DNA of 64,000 nucleotides from CADEFX01 sp963840425 (GCA_963840425.1 CAWIYZ010000032.1:1-64000); one strand, 5' to 3'. Positions 47,897-58,849 are shown, numbered from the stretch's first letter. Notes: generated by a model from the letters alone, not told the origin. Made by a program: numbers and translations.

Positions 47897-48032
47897 CGTA
47901 CCGCAACTTGATGCAAAGCTGCGGTATGTTCGCGCTGGTGCTTGGGGTACCTCTGAGTTAGCGCTGCGCTATTCCTGCTGTAGGTCGGGCCCGGCGATGA
48001 CGCGACGCGTCCGTGGGCGTCTTGCGCACCGA

Positions 48033-48047
48033 GAACAAATCATGTAC
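48033..48047. promoter_or_regulatory. Candidate LexA (SOS) box for recA
   Basis: GAAC-AAATCAT-GTAC matches the alphaproteobacterial direct-repeat SOS motif GAAC-N7-GAAC with one mismatch in the second half, 51 bases before the recA start. The position fits a repressor site over the promoter. Confidence 0.55.
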
Positions 48048-48097
48048 AAACAGGGTTAATTGCGCAACCGCGCAACTCATGGAATAAGGAGATTCTT

Positions 48098-49249
48098 ATG
48101 CCCGCTCCACAGCTCCGGGTGGTCGAAGGGGACATCATGGACAAGCAGAAGGCGCTGGAAGCTGCGCTTGCCCAGATCGACAAGCACTTCGGCAAGGGCT
48201 CGGTCATGCGGCTGGGCGCCAACGACCGCAACATGGACGTGGAGGCGATCTCGACGGGCTCGCTCGGCCTCGACATTGCGCTCGGCATCGGTGGCCTGCC
48301 GCGCGGGCGCGTGGTCGAGATCTACGGTCCAGAATCGTCCGGCAAGACCACCCTGGCGCTCCAGGTCGTGGCGGAAGCCCAGAAAAAGGGTGGCATCGGC
48401 GCCTTCGTGGACGCCGAGCACGCGCTCGACCCCGTCTATGCCAGGAAGCTCGGGGTCAAGGTCGAGGATCTGCTGATCTCGCAGCCGGGTACCGGCGAGG
48501 AGGCGCTGGAGATCGCCGACACGCTGGTGCGCTCGGGCGCCATCGACGTGCTGGTGGTCGACTCGGTGGCGGCCCTCACACCCAAGGCCGAGCTCGAAGG
48601 CGAGATGGGCGACATGCAGCCCGGCATGCAGGCGCGCCTCATGAGCAAGGCACTGCGCAAGCTCACTGCCTCGATCTCCAAATCCAAGTGCATGGTGATC
48701 TTCATCAACCAGATCCGCATGAAGATCGGGATCATGTTCGGCAACCCGGAGACGACCACCGGGGGCAACGCTCTAAAGTTCTACGCCTCCGTGCGCCTCG
48801 ATATTCGCCGCATCGGCCAGATCAAGGAGCGCGACGAGGCGGTCGGCAACCAGACCCGTGTCAAGGTCGTCAAGAACAAGGTCGCACCGCCCTTCAAGCA
48901 GGTCGAGTTCGACATCATGTACGGCGAGGGCATCTCCAAAACCGGCGAGCTCGTCGACCTCGGCGTCAAGGCCGGCGTGGTGGAGAAATCCGGTGCCTGG
49001 TTCTCCTTTAAGGGGGACCGCATCGGCCAGGGCCGCGAGAACACTAAGGCCTTCCTCGCCGAGCATCCCAAAGTGGCCAACGAGATCGAGAAGCAGATCC
49101 GCCAGAGCGCCGGCCTGATCGTCGACAAGATGCTGCACGCGGCCCCCGAGGGCGACGAGGCCGCGGAGGCGGAAGAAGGTCCCGACGCGGATGGCGTGCT
49201 CCCCGATGTCGAGGATAGCGCCGGCAAGGGCGCTCGCGCGCGGCGCTAG
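48098..49249 (+). CDS. recA: Recombinase A
   Basis: A 383-residue DNA recombinase and SOS coprotease. Walker A is GPESSGKTTLAL (about residue 80), the Walker B region VLVVDSVAALTP, loop L1 MGDMQPGMQARLMSKALRKL with the conserved MQPG, and loop L2 IRMKIGIMFGNPETTTGGNA. The C-terminal tail is longer and acidic (EGDEAAEAEEGPDADG), typical of alphaproteobacteria. A good AAGGAG site precedes the ATG, and an SOS-like box lies upstream. Confidence 0.97.
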   Translation: MPAPQLRVVEGDIMDKQKALEAALAQIDKHFGKGSVMRLGANDRNMDVEAISTGSLGLDIALGIGGLPRGRVVEIYGPESSGKTTLALQVVAEAQKKGGIGAFVDAEHALDPVYARKLGVKVEDLLISQPGTGEEALEIADTLVRSGAIDVLVVDSVAALTPKAELEGEMGDMQPGMQARLMSKALRKLTASISKSKCMVIFINQIRMKIGIMFGNPETTTGGNALKFYASVRLDIRRIGQIKERDEAVGNQTRVKVVKNKVAPPFKQVEFDIMYGEGISKTGELVDLGVKAGVVEKSGAWFSFKGDRIGQGRENTKAFLAEHPKVANEIEKQIRQSAGLIVDKMLHAAPEGDEAAEAEEGPDADGVLPDVEDSAGKGARARR

Positions 49250-49658
49250 GGCAAGTCCCCGACCTTGCTGAGATCGTTTTTTGATGCCCGCAAGCGTCGG
49301 CGGTACGTGCGGCCTTGTGTCAGAACTGGGCCGTGAACTCGCCAAAAGCGACCGCGACTCTTTGTAGAGTTGCGGAATGCGAACTATCCCGGGACGACTT
49401 ACAGCTACGTTATCTACCAGCGGCGGATCAGTTGGCGGGCGACTATTTCAGCCGCTCTATCAGCAGAAATTTCGCGTGCATTTCCTCCGCCAGTAGGTAG
49501 GCGGACCAGCAACACATAGCGCTCCGCTTGGCAATAAGCCGACCCCGGATCATGCAATGGCGTCCGGTTGATGAGGTGGTGCTGCTCCGCATTTATGAGT
49601 CGGCACGGTCGTGCCCCAACACGACCGTTCGCGGCAAACAATCGCGGAGTGGGCTCCT
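49250..49658. other. Intergenic region after recA
   Basis: About 409 bases without a convincing gene. Just after recA, GCAAG...CTTGC is followed by a TTTTTT run near 49277, a weak terminator candidate. The rest shows no repeat, RNA or promoter that I can support. Confidence 0.5.
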
Positions 49659-50545
49659 CTAGAAGCGGATCGTGCCAGAGGCAATTGTCGAGTTTCCATC
49701 CCAGCGGTTCTCGACATTGAACTCTTGATAGTGGCGCAGGTTGAAGATGAACGGCGTCTTGTGGATGACGGTGGTATAGGTGAGACCTGCGCCGATCGCG
49801 TCGACGCGACCCTTGAAGGAGCCGAGGACGGCCCCTGAACCCAAGTCTCCTGTCAGTTGGCGATAGTCGTAGCCGACAATGCCGAGCACGAGCCCGGGCG
49901 ACCATTCGCGCCCGATCGCCCACTCGAAATGAAACTCGTTGCCGCTCTCGTAGTTGGTCTCGGTATTCTCGAAGTTGAACGTCACACCGATAGCCCCGTT
50001 AAACTGCAGCTTGTGCGTTTTGTCCGTCCAGGTGAAGGCCCAGCCGGTGTCGATGCCGGGACGATGCAGACCGATGATCGGCGAGAACCCGGGCTGCCAC
50101 CGGCCCGTGGGAGCTGTGCCACTCGCCATGCTGCCATCCGAGTTGAGCCTTCGACCGACATCGCCGAGACCCAACCATCAACTTCACGCGAGACTGCGAC
50201 TTGTCCGCGCCGACGTGGCGTCGCGCAGTGGCCGACGGACGGCAAATTGCCGTCGAACAGCTTTCTTTGCGGCACATACAGCCAATTTAACCCGCTGCTG
50301 TAGCCGCCCACTCTTGCCCCGGCATTTATGACCACGTCGTCGAAATTGACGGTCCCTCCGATTTTACCGGAGTAGTAGGCCGACACAGCTGTTAGATAGG
50401 TCCCGGGCGGTGGCGTGGCACCCGCTCCGAAGGCGGCTCCGCCAAGGCCATAGCTAGAGAAGCCATATTCTGCCGCTGTTGCTCGGCCGGCCGGTACCAC
50501 CAGCAGACATGCGACAACCAAAGCCCGCATCGCTAGCGTGTGCAT
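49659..50545 (-). pseudogene. SphA-family outer-membrane protein, frameshifted
   Basis: The N-terminal part (50545 to about 50177) has a signal peptide (MRALVVACLLVVPAGRATAA) and AEYGFSSYGLGGAAFGAG, PPPGTYLTAVSAYYSGKIGG, the start of SphA/MetA-pathway phenol-degradation-type outer-membrane proteins. The C-terminal part (from 50174) is in another frame and contains IDTGWAFTWTDKTHKLQFNG, GNEFHFEWAIGREW and IGAGLTYTTVIHKTPF, ending in Phe. A missing G near 50175 changes frame, and a short piece between 50090 and 50170 fits a third frame. As read, no full barrel can be made. Decay or sequencing error are both possible. Confidence 0.75.
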
Positions 50546-50898
50546 GTGGCGTTCCCCACCCTGTTGACATGCACTCACGCTTTAAGCCGATTCGCTGAAG
50601 GCGGCCGTGGCTGATCAGCTACACGGCAGAGCATCTGCAGCCCCACGCGAGCGGGCTGAGCCCGTTGATCGAGGCTGTGAGAGATCAATCCCCGGACGCA
50701 CGCACAGTTCAGTTCCGCTCTGTGTGATCCCGTGACATCGGCAAGACGGGGTCAGATCGTGCGGTCCTATGCTGACGATCTCATGGCAGGTAGGCCCTCG
50801 AGAGCGGACGAGCTCTCCCGGCTAGTTACAGTGCGTGGGTTGGGACGACCGGGTGGGCTTCAGAAGGCGTTCAGCCGCCGGCCAAATGGTCGGAACGT
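50546..50898. other. Intergenic region without recognised features
   Basis: About 353 bases between the SphA-like gene and the amidohydrolase gene, both leftward. Nothing recognisable by eye. Confidence 0.5.
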
Positions 50899-52275
50899 CT
50901 AGTTGCCGCTGAGGGCCATGCTGGGATCCAGCGTGTTTTTGTAGATTTTTCCGTCCTTCATGATGACCACGAAGTTTTTCGCCGGGTCTTCGACCAGCTT
51001 GATGTTGGCGATCGGGTCACCGTCGACGAGGAGCAGATCGGCCAGTGCACCCACTTCGACCGTGCCCAGCTTGCCCGGATATGGATTGCGCTTACCGGAC
51101 AGCGCCAGCAATTCGGCATTGGTCCCAGTCGCCATGGCAAGCACTTCAGCAGGTGTGTACCAGCGAGCCAACTTAGCCAACAATTCTCCCTGGCGCTGCG
51201 CGAGCCGCTTAGAGAACAGGATGTCGGTGCCGAATGCCGTTTTGATCTTGTACTTCCTGGCCAGCTCGAAGGTTCTGTCCGTACCGGCGAACACTTGGAA
51301 CGCCTTGGCGCGCTCTTGCGAACCGGCCGGAAACGCGTCGGCCAATTCGTCCGGGAACGCCTGGGTGCTCAACCAAGTGCCCTTCTCGGCGATCAGCTGC
51401 GCGGTCTGTTCGTCCATGAGGTGACCGTGCTCGATGCATGTCACGCCAGCGGCAATTGCACGCTGGATGGAAATGGGCGTGTAAGCGTGCACGGTGACAT
51501 AGGTGCCCCAATTCTCGGCCGCTTCGACGGCGGCGCGCAGCTCGAACTCAGTAAAGGTGGATGCGTCGAGCGGGCTATTGGGCGACGCTACTCCGCCACC
51601 CGCGGTCAGCTTGATCTGGGTCGCACCCAGCAGGAGTTGCTCTCGTACGCGCACGCGGACTTCATCTGGACTGTCGGCGATCATGGCGGCGCCAGTCTGC
51701 TCGCCACGAGATTGCGGGGATCCCAAGGTGCGAGGCACCTCGAAGGACTGGCGGAAATCGCCGTGACCGCTGGTGACCGTAATGATGGCACCTGAAGGAT
51801 AGATACGCGGACCGATAACGATACCTTCATCGATGGCGCGTTTGAGGCCGAACGCCGGCCCACCCAAGTCGCGAACGGTGGTGAACCCGCGCAACAGGGT
51901 GGCGGTCGCCTCAGCACCTGCCACCAGGTTGAGGTGGCCGATGTCCCCGGTGAGAAGTGCCGCAGGTGTCGGCCGAACCAGCATCGTGTGCCAGTGCATG
52001 TCGATCAGGCCGGGCATCAGCGTGCGCCCGGCACCGGGGATAATCTTGGCGGTGGCGACAAGATCGTCCGGAAGGGCGTCTTTCGTGATTTTCTCTATTG
52101 TGTTCCCGCGAACGAGAACGTTCATGGCGGTGCCGAGCGTGTGGCTCTTACCGTCGAAGATGCGGACGTTCTGAAAAAGCGTGGCGGTCGGCTCGGCTCG
52201 CCCGGCTTGTGCACAGACTGCAGAGGAGAACCCCATTACAATTGCTGGAATTGTGATGAAGGTTCGGCGCGACAT
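50899..52275 (-). CDS. Amidohydrolase with signal peptide (imidazolonepropionase/Xaa-Pro dipeptidase-like)
   Basis: About 458 residues. A signal sequence (RRTFITIPAIVMGFSSAVCAQA) is followed by the amidohydrolase barrel. Metal ligands: DMHWHT (HxH), Lys in TQIKLTAGGG, His in VTVHAYTP and in IEHGHLMD, and Asp in AFGTDILF. The C-terminal strand KLGTVEVGALADLLLVDGDP is typical. The subfamily acts on peptides or organophosphate-like substrates in the periplasm. Start uncertain between ATG 52275 and ATG 52284 or 52296. Confidence 0.87.
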   Translation of the reverse strand: MSRRTFITIPAIVMGFSSAVCAQAGRAEPTATLFQNVRIFDGKSHTLGTAMNVLVRGNTIEKITKDALPDDLVATAKIIPGAGRTLMPGLIDMHWHTMLVRPTPAALLTGDIGHLNLVAGAEATATLLRGFTTVRDLGGPAFGLKRAIDEGIVIGPRIYPSGAIITVTSGHGDFRQSFEVPRTLGSPQSRGEQTGAAMIADSPDEVRVRVREQLLLGATQIKLTAGGGVASPNSPLDASTFTEFELRAAVEAAENWGTYVTVHAYTPISIQRAIAAGVTCIEHGHLMDEQTAQLIAEKGTWLSTQAFPDELADAFPAGSQERAKAFQVFAGTDRTFELARKYKIKTAFGTDILFSKRLAQRQGELLAKLARWYTPAEVLAMATGTNAELLALSGKRNPYPGKLGTVEVGALADLLLVDGDPIANIKLVEDPAKNFVVIMKDGKIYKNTLDPSMALSGN

Positions 52276-52571
52276 GAAAATCATGGAGACACGCAAGTTG
52301 TTGACCCGACACGCGAACGCGGTGGCCGCCCCCGTGGGCCGGCAGCCATTTACAGTCCGCGGTTGCCGCGAGTACCGGTATTGGTAGAAACCCTGAAAAA
52401 TCGGGAGGCGCCTGGACCAGCGAGCGCATCGTGCGAGTGGTGCTTGTCAGTTCTGTTTGGGGGTCATGAGCGCGTGGCGAGCGCGCTCCGGCAAGTTGTC
52501 TGATCTACCCGTGGATAGCTCGGGCTTGTGCGACGCCGCGAACGGGGTATGTGTGCCACGCATCGCACTTG

Positions 52572-52820
52572 TCATTTGGAAGGCGTGGTGTCCTTCGTCT
52601 GCGTCTTCTTTTTTGCGCGCGGTTCACCATTCGTCTTTTCGGCCGTTTCAGGTTGGCCGCCCTGTACATCATGGCCGGCCGCGTCGGTGGACTCAGCTGG
52701 AGCGGATTGCTTGGCAGGCGGCTGCTTGCCCTCGCGCTGCCCCAAAGCCGAACCCGCTGATGCCATCAGCGACAGCGCCAAGATAACGGAAACGAGCGCC
52801 ACATCGGAAGCGATCTCCAT
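52572..52820 (-). CDS. Possible small exported protein
   Basis: An 82-residue frame from ATG 52820. It starts with a signal-peptide-like MEIASDVALVSVILALSLMA and cut near SALGQ, then a Lys/Pro/Glu-rich low-complexity tail (EKTNGEPRAKKKTQTKDTT). No clear ribosome site; no family. Kept because the signal peptide pattern is good. Confidence 0.35.
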   Translation of the reverse strand: MEIASDVALVSVILALSLMASAGSALGQREGKQPPAKQSAPAESTDAAGHDVQGGQPETAEKTNGEPRAKKKTQTKDTTPSK

Positions 52821-53087
52821 GCCGTAAGCACGCAGAACGCTTGTAACGGGTGTCCGTTCCCCGGGTTCAAGATTGCTTGCTGCAGCGTCGAGCCCAGGCC
52901 ACCGGCAGGTAGCCGACGCGGTGTCGGAGCCGTGAGCGCAAATTGGGACGCCGGGGTTCGGGAATAGCCAGCGCCTGCGTGACGGCTTGCTCCGGGTCGC
53001 GGAGAAACGAACGGGTCCACACATACCTTGCACCGCTCCACCGACCCGCTATAGCTGCGCTGAGATCATTACTTGGTGCAAGCATCG

Positions 53088-53468
53088 ATGCGCCTGCTTC
53101 TTCTCGCAGCCCTTGGCGGCGCGGCCGGCTCCGCCGCGCGCCATCTCGTCAACGTCGGGTTCGGCCGCTGGCTCGGCGCCGGCTTCCCGTGGTCTACCCT
53201 GTTCGTCAATGTGGTTGGCGGTTTCTTGATGGGCGTCCTGATCGAGGCCTTGGCTCTCAAGTTCTCAGGCTCCCTCGAGCTGCGCACCCTGCTGGCAACG
53301 GGCGTGCTCGGCGGTTTCACGACGTTCTCCGCCTTCTCGATGGATTTCGTCGTCCTCATGCAGCGCCACGAGTTGATGCTTGCTGCAGTCTATGTCGCAG
53401 CGTCGGTGCTGTTCGCCATCCTGGCGCTGTACGCGGGACTGGCGTTGACGAGATTGGCCCTCACATGA
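53088..53468 (+). CDS. crcB: Fluoride channel CrcB/FluC
   Basis: A 126-residue four-span membrane protein that exports fluoride as a dual-topology dimer. Family marks are GGAAGSAARHLV near the N-terminus, TLFVNVVGGFLMG with the conserved Asn, and the TGVLGGFTTFSAFSMD motif with the sodium-site Gly-Gly-x-Thr-Thr. The stop overlaps the start of the pseudouridine synthase by ATGA. No fluoride riboswitch was recognised upstream. Confidence 0.93.
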   Translation: MRLLLLAALGGAAGSAARHLVNVGFGRWLGAGFPWSTLFVNVVGGFLMGVLIEALALKFSGSLELRTLLATGVLGGFTTFSAFSMDFVVLMQRHELMLAAVYVAASVLFAILALYAGLALTRLALT

Positions 53469-54457
53469 CCGGCTCCTCGCCTGTCGAGACCATCGAGGTC
53501 ACACCCCAGGAGGCGGGTCTGCGCCTCGATCGCTGGTTCCGGCTGCGGTTTCCCGACATCGGCCACGGCTATCTGCAGAAGCTTCTGCGCACGGGCCAGG
53601 TGCGCGTCAATTCCAAGCGTGCCGACGCCAACCTGCGTCTCGCCTCCGGCCAGCAAATCCGCGTGCCCAAGGCCGCGCGCAGCAACACGGCGAAGCCCAA
53701 CGCAGCGGCCCACACCACGCCCAAAGCCGACCGCGACCTCATCGAGGCCATGATCCTCTACGAGGACGACGATGTGTTCGTCCTGAACAAGCCGTTCGGC
53801 ATCGCCGTGCAGGGCGGCACCGGCACCAGGCGCCACATCGACGGCATCCTGGCCGGCATGGCGGACCGCTTCGGTGACCGGCCTCGGCTCGTGCATCGCC
53901 TGGATCGCGACACCACCGGTGTGCTGCTCGTCGCCAAGCATCGCGACGCCGCCGCCAGGCTCGGGCGCACCTTCCAGACGCGCTCGGCAGCCAAGACCTA
54001 CTGGGCTCTGGTGAACGGGGTCCCCAAGCCGCCGCAGGGCAAAGTCGAGGCCGCGCTCGTGAAGGCGAGCGATGGCGATGGCGACCGCGTGCGCAAGGCG
54101 CAGCCTGGCGAGCAGGACCGCGCCATGCACGCCACCACCCACTACAGCGTCATCGATCGCGTCGCGCACAAGGCCGCCTGGGTGTCGCTGAAACCCGTGA
54201 CCGGCCGCCAGCATCAGCTGCGTGCGCACATGGCGCTGATCGACAACCCCATCGTCGGAGACAACAAGTACGCCGGCGACAAGACCGCATTTGCGGAGGC
54301 GCTGGAGACCAAGCTGCATCTACATGCGCGCCGCCTCGTCATCCCGAGCCCGCGGCCCGGCGCGCCCAAGATCGACGTCACCGCGCCGCTGCCCGAGCAC
54401 ATGCGGCGCACATGGGAGACACTGGGGCTCGATGCGGCGCGGTACGATGCGGATTAG
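53465..54457 (+). CDS. RluA-family 23S rRNA pseudouridine synthase (RluC/RluD-like)
   Basis: A 330-residue RNA-modifying enzyme. The N-terminal S4 RNA-binding domain includes LDRWFRLRFPDIGHGYLQKLLRTGQVRVN (key part RLDRWFRLRFP), followed by the catalytic motif HRLDRDTTGVLLVAK with Asp and the KTYWALVNG and TGRQHQLRAHMALI segments. It isomerises uridines in 23S rRNA. It is translationally coupled to crcB and followed by the HAD gene in the same direction. Confidence 0.92.
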   Translation: MTGSSPVETIEVTPQEAGLRLDRWFRLRFPDIGHGYLQKLLRTGQVRVNSKRADANLRLASGQQIRVPKAARSNTAKPNAAAHTTPKADRDLIEAMILYEDDDVFVLNKPFGIAVQGGTGTRRHIDGILAGMADRFGDRPRLVHRLDRDTTGVLLVAKHRDAAARLGRTFQTRSAAKTYWALVNGVPKPPQGKVEAALVKASDGDGDRVRKAQPGEQDRAMHATTHYSVIDRVAHKAAWVSLKPVTGRQHQLRAHMALIDNPIVGDNKYAGDKTAFAEALETKLHLHARRLVIPSPRPGAPKIDVTAPLPEHMRRTWETLGLDAARYDAD

Positions 54458-54502
54458 GCGGCTAGCTGTGCCCGTGCGTCCCGCCGATGCTATAAACCTC
54501 CC

Positions 54503-55177
54503 ATGAAGCTCGTCATCTTCGATTGCGATGGCACGCTGGTCGACAGCCAGCACATGATCACGGCCGCCATGGAGCATGCCTTTCGCACGCTCGAGCTGGC
54601 GCCGCCGTCGCGTCTCGATGTGCTGGGCGTGGTCGGACTGTCTCTGCCCGAGGCATTTCGCGTTCTGGCGGCGGAGCATTCCGCGTCACACCAAACGCGG
54701 CTGGCAGAGCTTTATCGCGACCACTTCCCCCTCGTGCGGCAGGCGTTCAAGGACGCCGAGCCCCTGTATACGGGTGTGCGCGAGACGATTGCGGAGCTGC
54801 GCCGCAGGGGCGACATTCTCGGCATCGCCACGGGCAAGTCCAAGCGCGGAGTGTCCCGTCTGCTCGAGCGCGAAGGCTGGCAAGGCCACTTCCACACCAT
54901 CCAGACCGCCGATGACCATCCCTCCAAGCCGCATCCTTCGATGATCCTTCAGGCCATGGCCGAATCCGGCGCCGCGCCCGAAGCAACCGTCATGATCGGA
55001 GATACGGCCTTCGACATGGAGATGGCGCGTAGTGCGGGCGTAGGCGCCGTCGGCGTTGCCTGGGGCTATCATGCCGTCGATCGGCTGGCCGCTGCCGGTG
55101 CGCACGCCATCGTACATGAAGGCGATCATCTGCTGGAGGCGATTGAGGCGCAGTTTCGCCAGCAGGTAGCGACGTGA
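54503..55177 (+). CDS. HAD-family phosphatase (phosphoglycolate phosphatase-like)
   Basis: A 224-residue HAD-IA protein. Motif I FDCDGTLVDS with nucleophile Asp8 and acid Asp10, motif II IATGKSKRG, Lys of motif III in PSKPHPSM, and motif IV VMIGDTAFDMEMARSAG. The small alpha-helical cap is inserted after motif I. The stop overlaps the GTG start of the ATP12 gene, a gene order common in alphaproteobacteria. Confidence 0.92.
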   Translation: MKLVIFDCDGTLVDSQHMITAAMEHAFRTLELAPPSRLDVLGVVGLSLPEAFRVLAAEHSASHQTRLAELYRDHFPLVRQAFKDAEPLYTGVRETIAELRRRGDILGIATGKSKRGVSRLLEREGWQGHFHTIQTADDHPSKPHPSMILQAMAESGAAPEATVMIGDTAFDMEMARSAGVGAVGVAWGYHAVDRLAAAGAHAIVHEGDHLLEAIEAQFRQQVAT

Positions 55178-55926
55178 GCGTGAACGGCGATCGCCCGCCC
55201 AAGGTGCCCGGCCGGGACGATCCGCGCCCGCTGCCCAAGCGCTTCTACGCGAGTGTCACTGTAGTGCCACGCGGCACCGGCTTCGCCGTTCTGCTTGATA
55301 CCCGCACGGCGCGCACGCCCAAGAGGCGCGAGTTGGTGCTGCCGGCGTCGGCGCTGGCGCAGGCCGTTGCCGGGGAATGGGATGCGCAGCGCTCGGCCAT
55401 CGATCCGGCGGCCATGCCGCTCACCCGGCTGGTCAACACGGTGCTGGACGGCATCGAAGGGCGCGAGAGCGAGGTGCGTGCGGACATCGTCAAATACGCC
55501 GGCAGCGACCTGCTGTGCTATCGCGCCGAGGATCCCGAGAAGCTGGTCGCCCTGCAAGCCGCGACATGGGATCCGGTGCTGAGCTGGGCAAAGTCCAGCC
55601 TCGGCATCCGCCTTGCGCTCTCCGGCGGAGTCATGCCCGTGCGTCAGAGCCAGGAGGCGCTCGACGCGGTGGCCTTGGCGGTCGCGCCGCTGGATGCCTT
55701 CCGGCTCGCGTCCTTGCACGTCATGGTCACGCTCACCGGCTCCGCCATTCTGGGACTGGCCGTCCTGCGCGGGCACCTCGCGCCCGAAGCGGCGTGGTCC
55801 GCAGCACACGTCGATGAGGACTGGCAGATCGCACGCTGGGGCGAGGATGCCGAGGCGACTGCCCGCCGCGCGCGGCGCTGGGTCGACATGCGCGCCGCGG
55901 CCGACCTCTTGCGCCATCTGGGCTGA
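55174..55926 (+). CDS. ATP12-family F1-ATPase assembly chaperone
   Basis: A 250-residue chaperone that binds the alpha subunit of F1 ATPase before assembly. Seen are PKRFYASVTVVPRGTGFAVLLD at the start, the core AVAGEWDAQRSAIDPAAMPLT, and CYRAEDPEKLVALQAATWDP. The gene starts with GTG 55174 overlapping the previous stop (GTGA). It is typical of alphaproteobacteria and mitochondria. Confidence 0.93.
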   Translation: MSVNGDRPPKVPGRDDPRPLPKRFYASVTVVPRGTGFAVLLDTRTARTPKRRELVLPASALAQAVAGEWDAQRSAIDPAAMPLTRLVNTVLDGIEGRESEVRADIVKYAGSDLLCYRAEDPEKLVALQAATWDPVLSWAKSSLGIRLALSGGVMPVRQSQEALDAVALAVAPLDAFRLASLHVMVTLTGSAILGLAVLRGHLAPEAAWSAAHVDEDWQIARWGEDAEATARRARRWVDMRAAADLLRHLG

Positions 55927-55965
55927 CGCAGCGGAAATTTTCAGCCTTCGCACAATTGTCCGCGC

Positions 55966-56736
55966 ATGCTTGATGACCCGGTAACGAATCTCCGGCTTAC
56001 TGGGCCGTCGAGACAAACGGCACCCGAGCGCGACATGCAACTCAAGCTGGCCCGGCGCACCCACGCTGCCACGTTGGACACCTTCGCCCGGCGCGTCACG
56101 CAATCGCGGATCGTGTGGACGGTGTCGGGGACCGAGGGTCTGTCACGCGTGTCCTCGCGCATGCGCCGCGGCTCAGAGGTAAACCTCATGTGGTCGACGC
56201 GCGAGGAGGCGGGCCGCTGGATGACGCGGTTCTCCCGGCCGCGGCTCAATCCGATCACGCTGCGCAATATGTTCGCAGATGTCTTTCCCAAGCTGCGCGC
56301 GCTCAACCGCCTTATCGGACCCGACTGGTCGGCGTGCACGCCTGCCGACCTCGAGTTCGAGCTGGCTGACCTCGAGCAGCGCCTGAAGGCCGAGTTTGCC
56401 AGGCAATTCGTCGAGGAGGCGCTGCGGACCGGCGCGGTCTGGGTGCTGGAGGATGATATGGGGCCGGCGTTCGCGACGGCGCATGCACACAGGGATGCGC
56501 TCGTGCTGCCGTGCTGGTCCAGCCAGCAGGCGGCTGAGGCTCAATGCACCGGTTTCTGGAGCGAGATGATGATCTCGCGCATCGAGCTCTTCCGCTTCAC
56601 CGGCAAGACGCTGGCGTGGCTTGCGGAGATAGGCCGGTGTCTTGCTCCCAATCACAGCCTGGGCGCGCCCGTCGAACTGGGGGCTCGAGAGGTGGCGGAC
56701 CTCTTCAAGCGCCCGCGCCAGGTCGGCGCGACCTGA
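55966..56736 (+). CDS. Tandem DUF2750-like protein
   Basis: A 256-residue protein without known function. The first half has RRVTQSRIVWTVSGTEGLS and NLMWSTREEAGRW; the second half repeats this as EEALRTGAVWVLEDDMGPA and VLPCWSSQQAAEAQC. Both halves resemble the small DUF2750 domain (W-x-L-x-D-x-x-G then L-P-x-W), here apparently duplicated. Start either ATG 55966 or ATG 56035 (MQLKLARRTHAAT); no clear ribosome site. Confidence 0.65.
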   Translation: MLDDPVTNLRLTGPSRQTAPERDMQLKLARRTHAATLDTFARRVTQSRIVWTVSGTEGLSRVSSRMRRGSEVNLMWSTREEAGRWMTRFSRPRLNPITLRNMFADVFPKLRALNRLIGPDWSACTPADLEFELADLEQRLKAEFARQFVEEALRTGAVWVLEDDMGPAFATAHAHRDALVLPCWSSQQAAEAQCTGFWSEMMISRIELFRFTGKTLAWLAEIGRCLAPNHSLGAPVELGAREVADLFKRPRQVGAT

Positions 56737-56825
56737 CTTCCCCCTCTCCCCGTCCTTCGCGAAGCCATGCTCCGCATGAGGTGAGGGCGGCGCAGTGGGG
56801 GGCAACGCCGTGCCACACAACAAAT

Positions 56826-56957
56826 GTCATCCTCGCACTTGGTGCGAGGATCCAACTTTCCACGTGATCACGTCTGGTTGGGACGCCGCGACGCATCCGC
56901 AAACACCTGTGTCCGACTCGCGGTGAAATGGGTCCTCGGGACAAGCCCGAGGATGAC
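56826..56957. repeat. Repeat element with GTCATCCTCG inverted ends
   Basis: Begins GTCATCCTCG and ends CGAGGATGAC, a perfect ten-base inverted pair 132 bases apart. Each end is itself a small hairpin (ATCCTCGCAC-TTG-GTGCGAGGAT; TCCTCGGG-ACAAG-CCCGAGGA). Confidence 0.7.
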
Positions 56958-56993
56958 ACTGCGGGTGCGGCACAGCTTTGCCCACCAACTGGC

Positions 56994-57076
56994 GTCATCC
57001 CGGCACCGCATGCGCGGTCGTGGCGGAGCCGCGCAGAAACAACTGCCGCGGCATGCGGAAATGGGCCGGGACCCAG
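56994..57076 (+). repeat. GTCATCCCGG dispersed repeat, copy 3
   Basis: Starts GTCATCCCGG and ends CCGGGACCCAG, the same ends as the two copies near 20.7 kb. The inside has CCGCATGC / GCATGCGG, so it can fold. Confidence 0.75.
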
Positions 57077-57316
57077 GCGCGCATCCGCGATCACGGCGTG
57101 CGCAATTGAAGCGATGCCGCCATCTTCACTTCCCCCCTCTCCCCACTAAAAGAGTGGCGCCACCAGTCCGCCGCTCGAGGGTGGTGATTGACTCCGTGGC
57201 ATGAGCCTCCATGTTGCAAACGGGCTCACCAACCAAATTCACCTTGAAATTCCCGCGTCCCCGGCGTCGATTGAGGAGGGCCGATCGTCGGCTGTCTTCA
57301 AGACCGGGGCATCTGC

Positions 57317-58849
<1,533 letters not shown>

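Larger units (their letters stand above)
56737..57316. other. Geneless stretch with two dispersed repeats
   Basis: 580 bases between the DUF2750-like gene and pccB, containing repeat elements at 56826-56957 and 56994-57076. No gene seen. The promoter of pccB must lie in or after it. Confidence 0.65.

Noticed and set aside
52821..53087. Fluoride riboswitch expected before crcB
   Set aside because: I could not find the conserved crcB-motif pseudoknot elements in this stretch.
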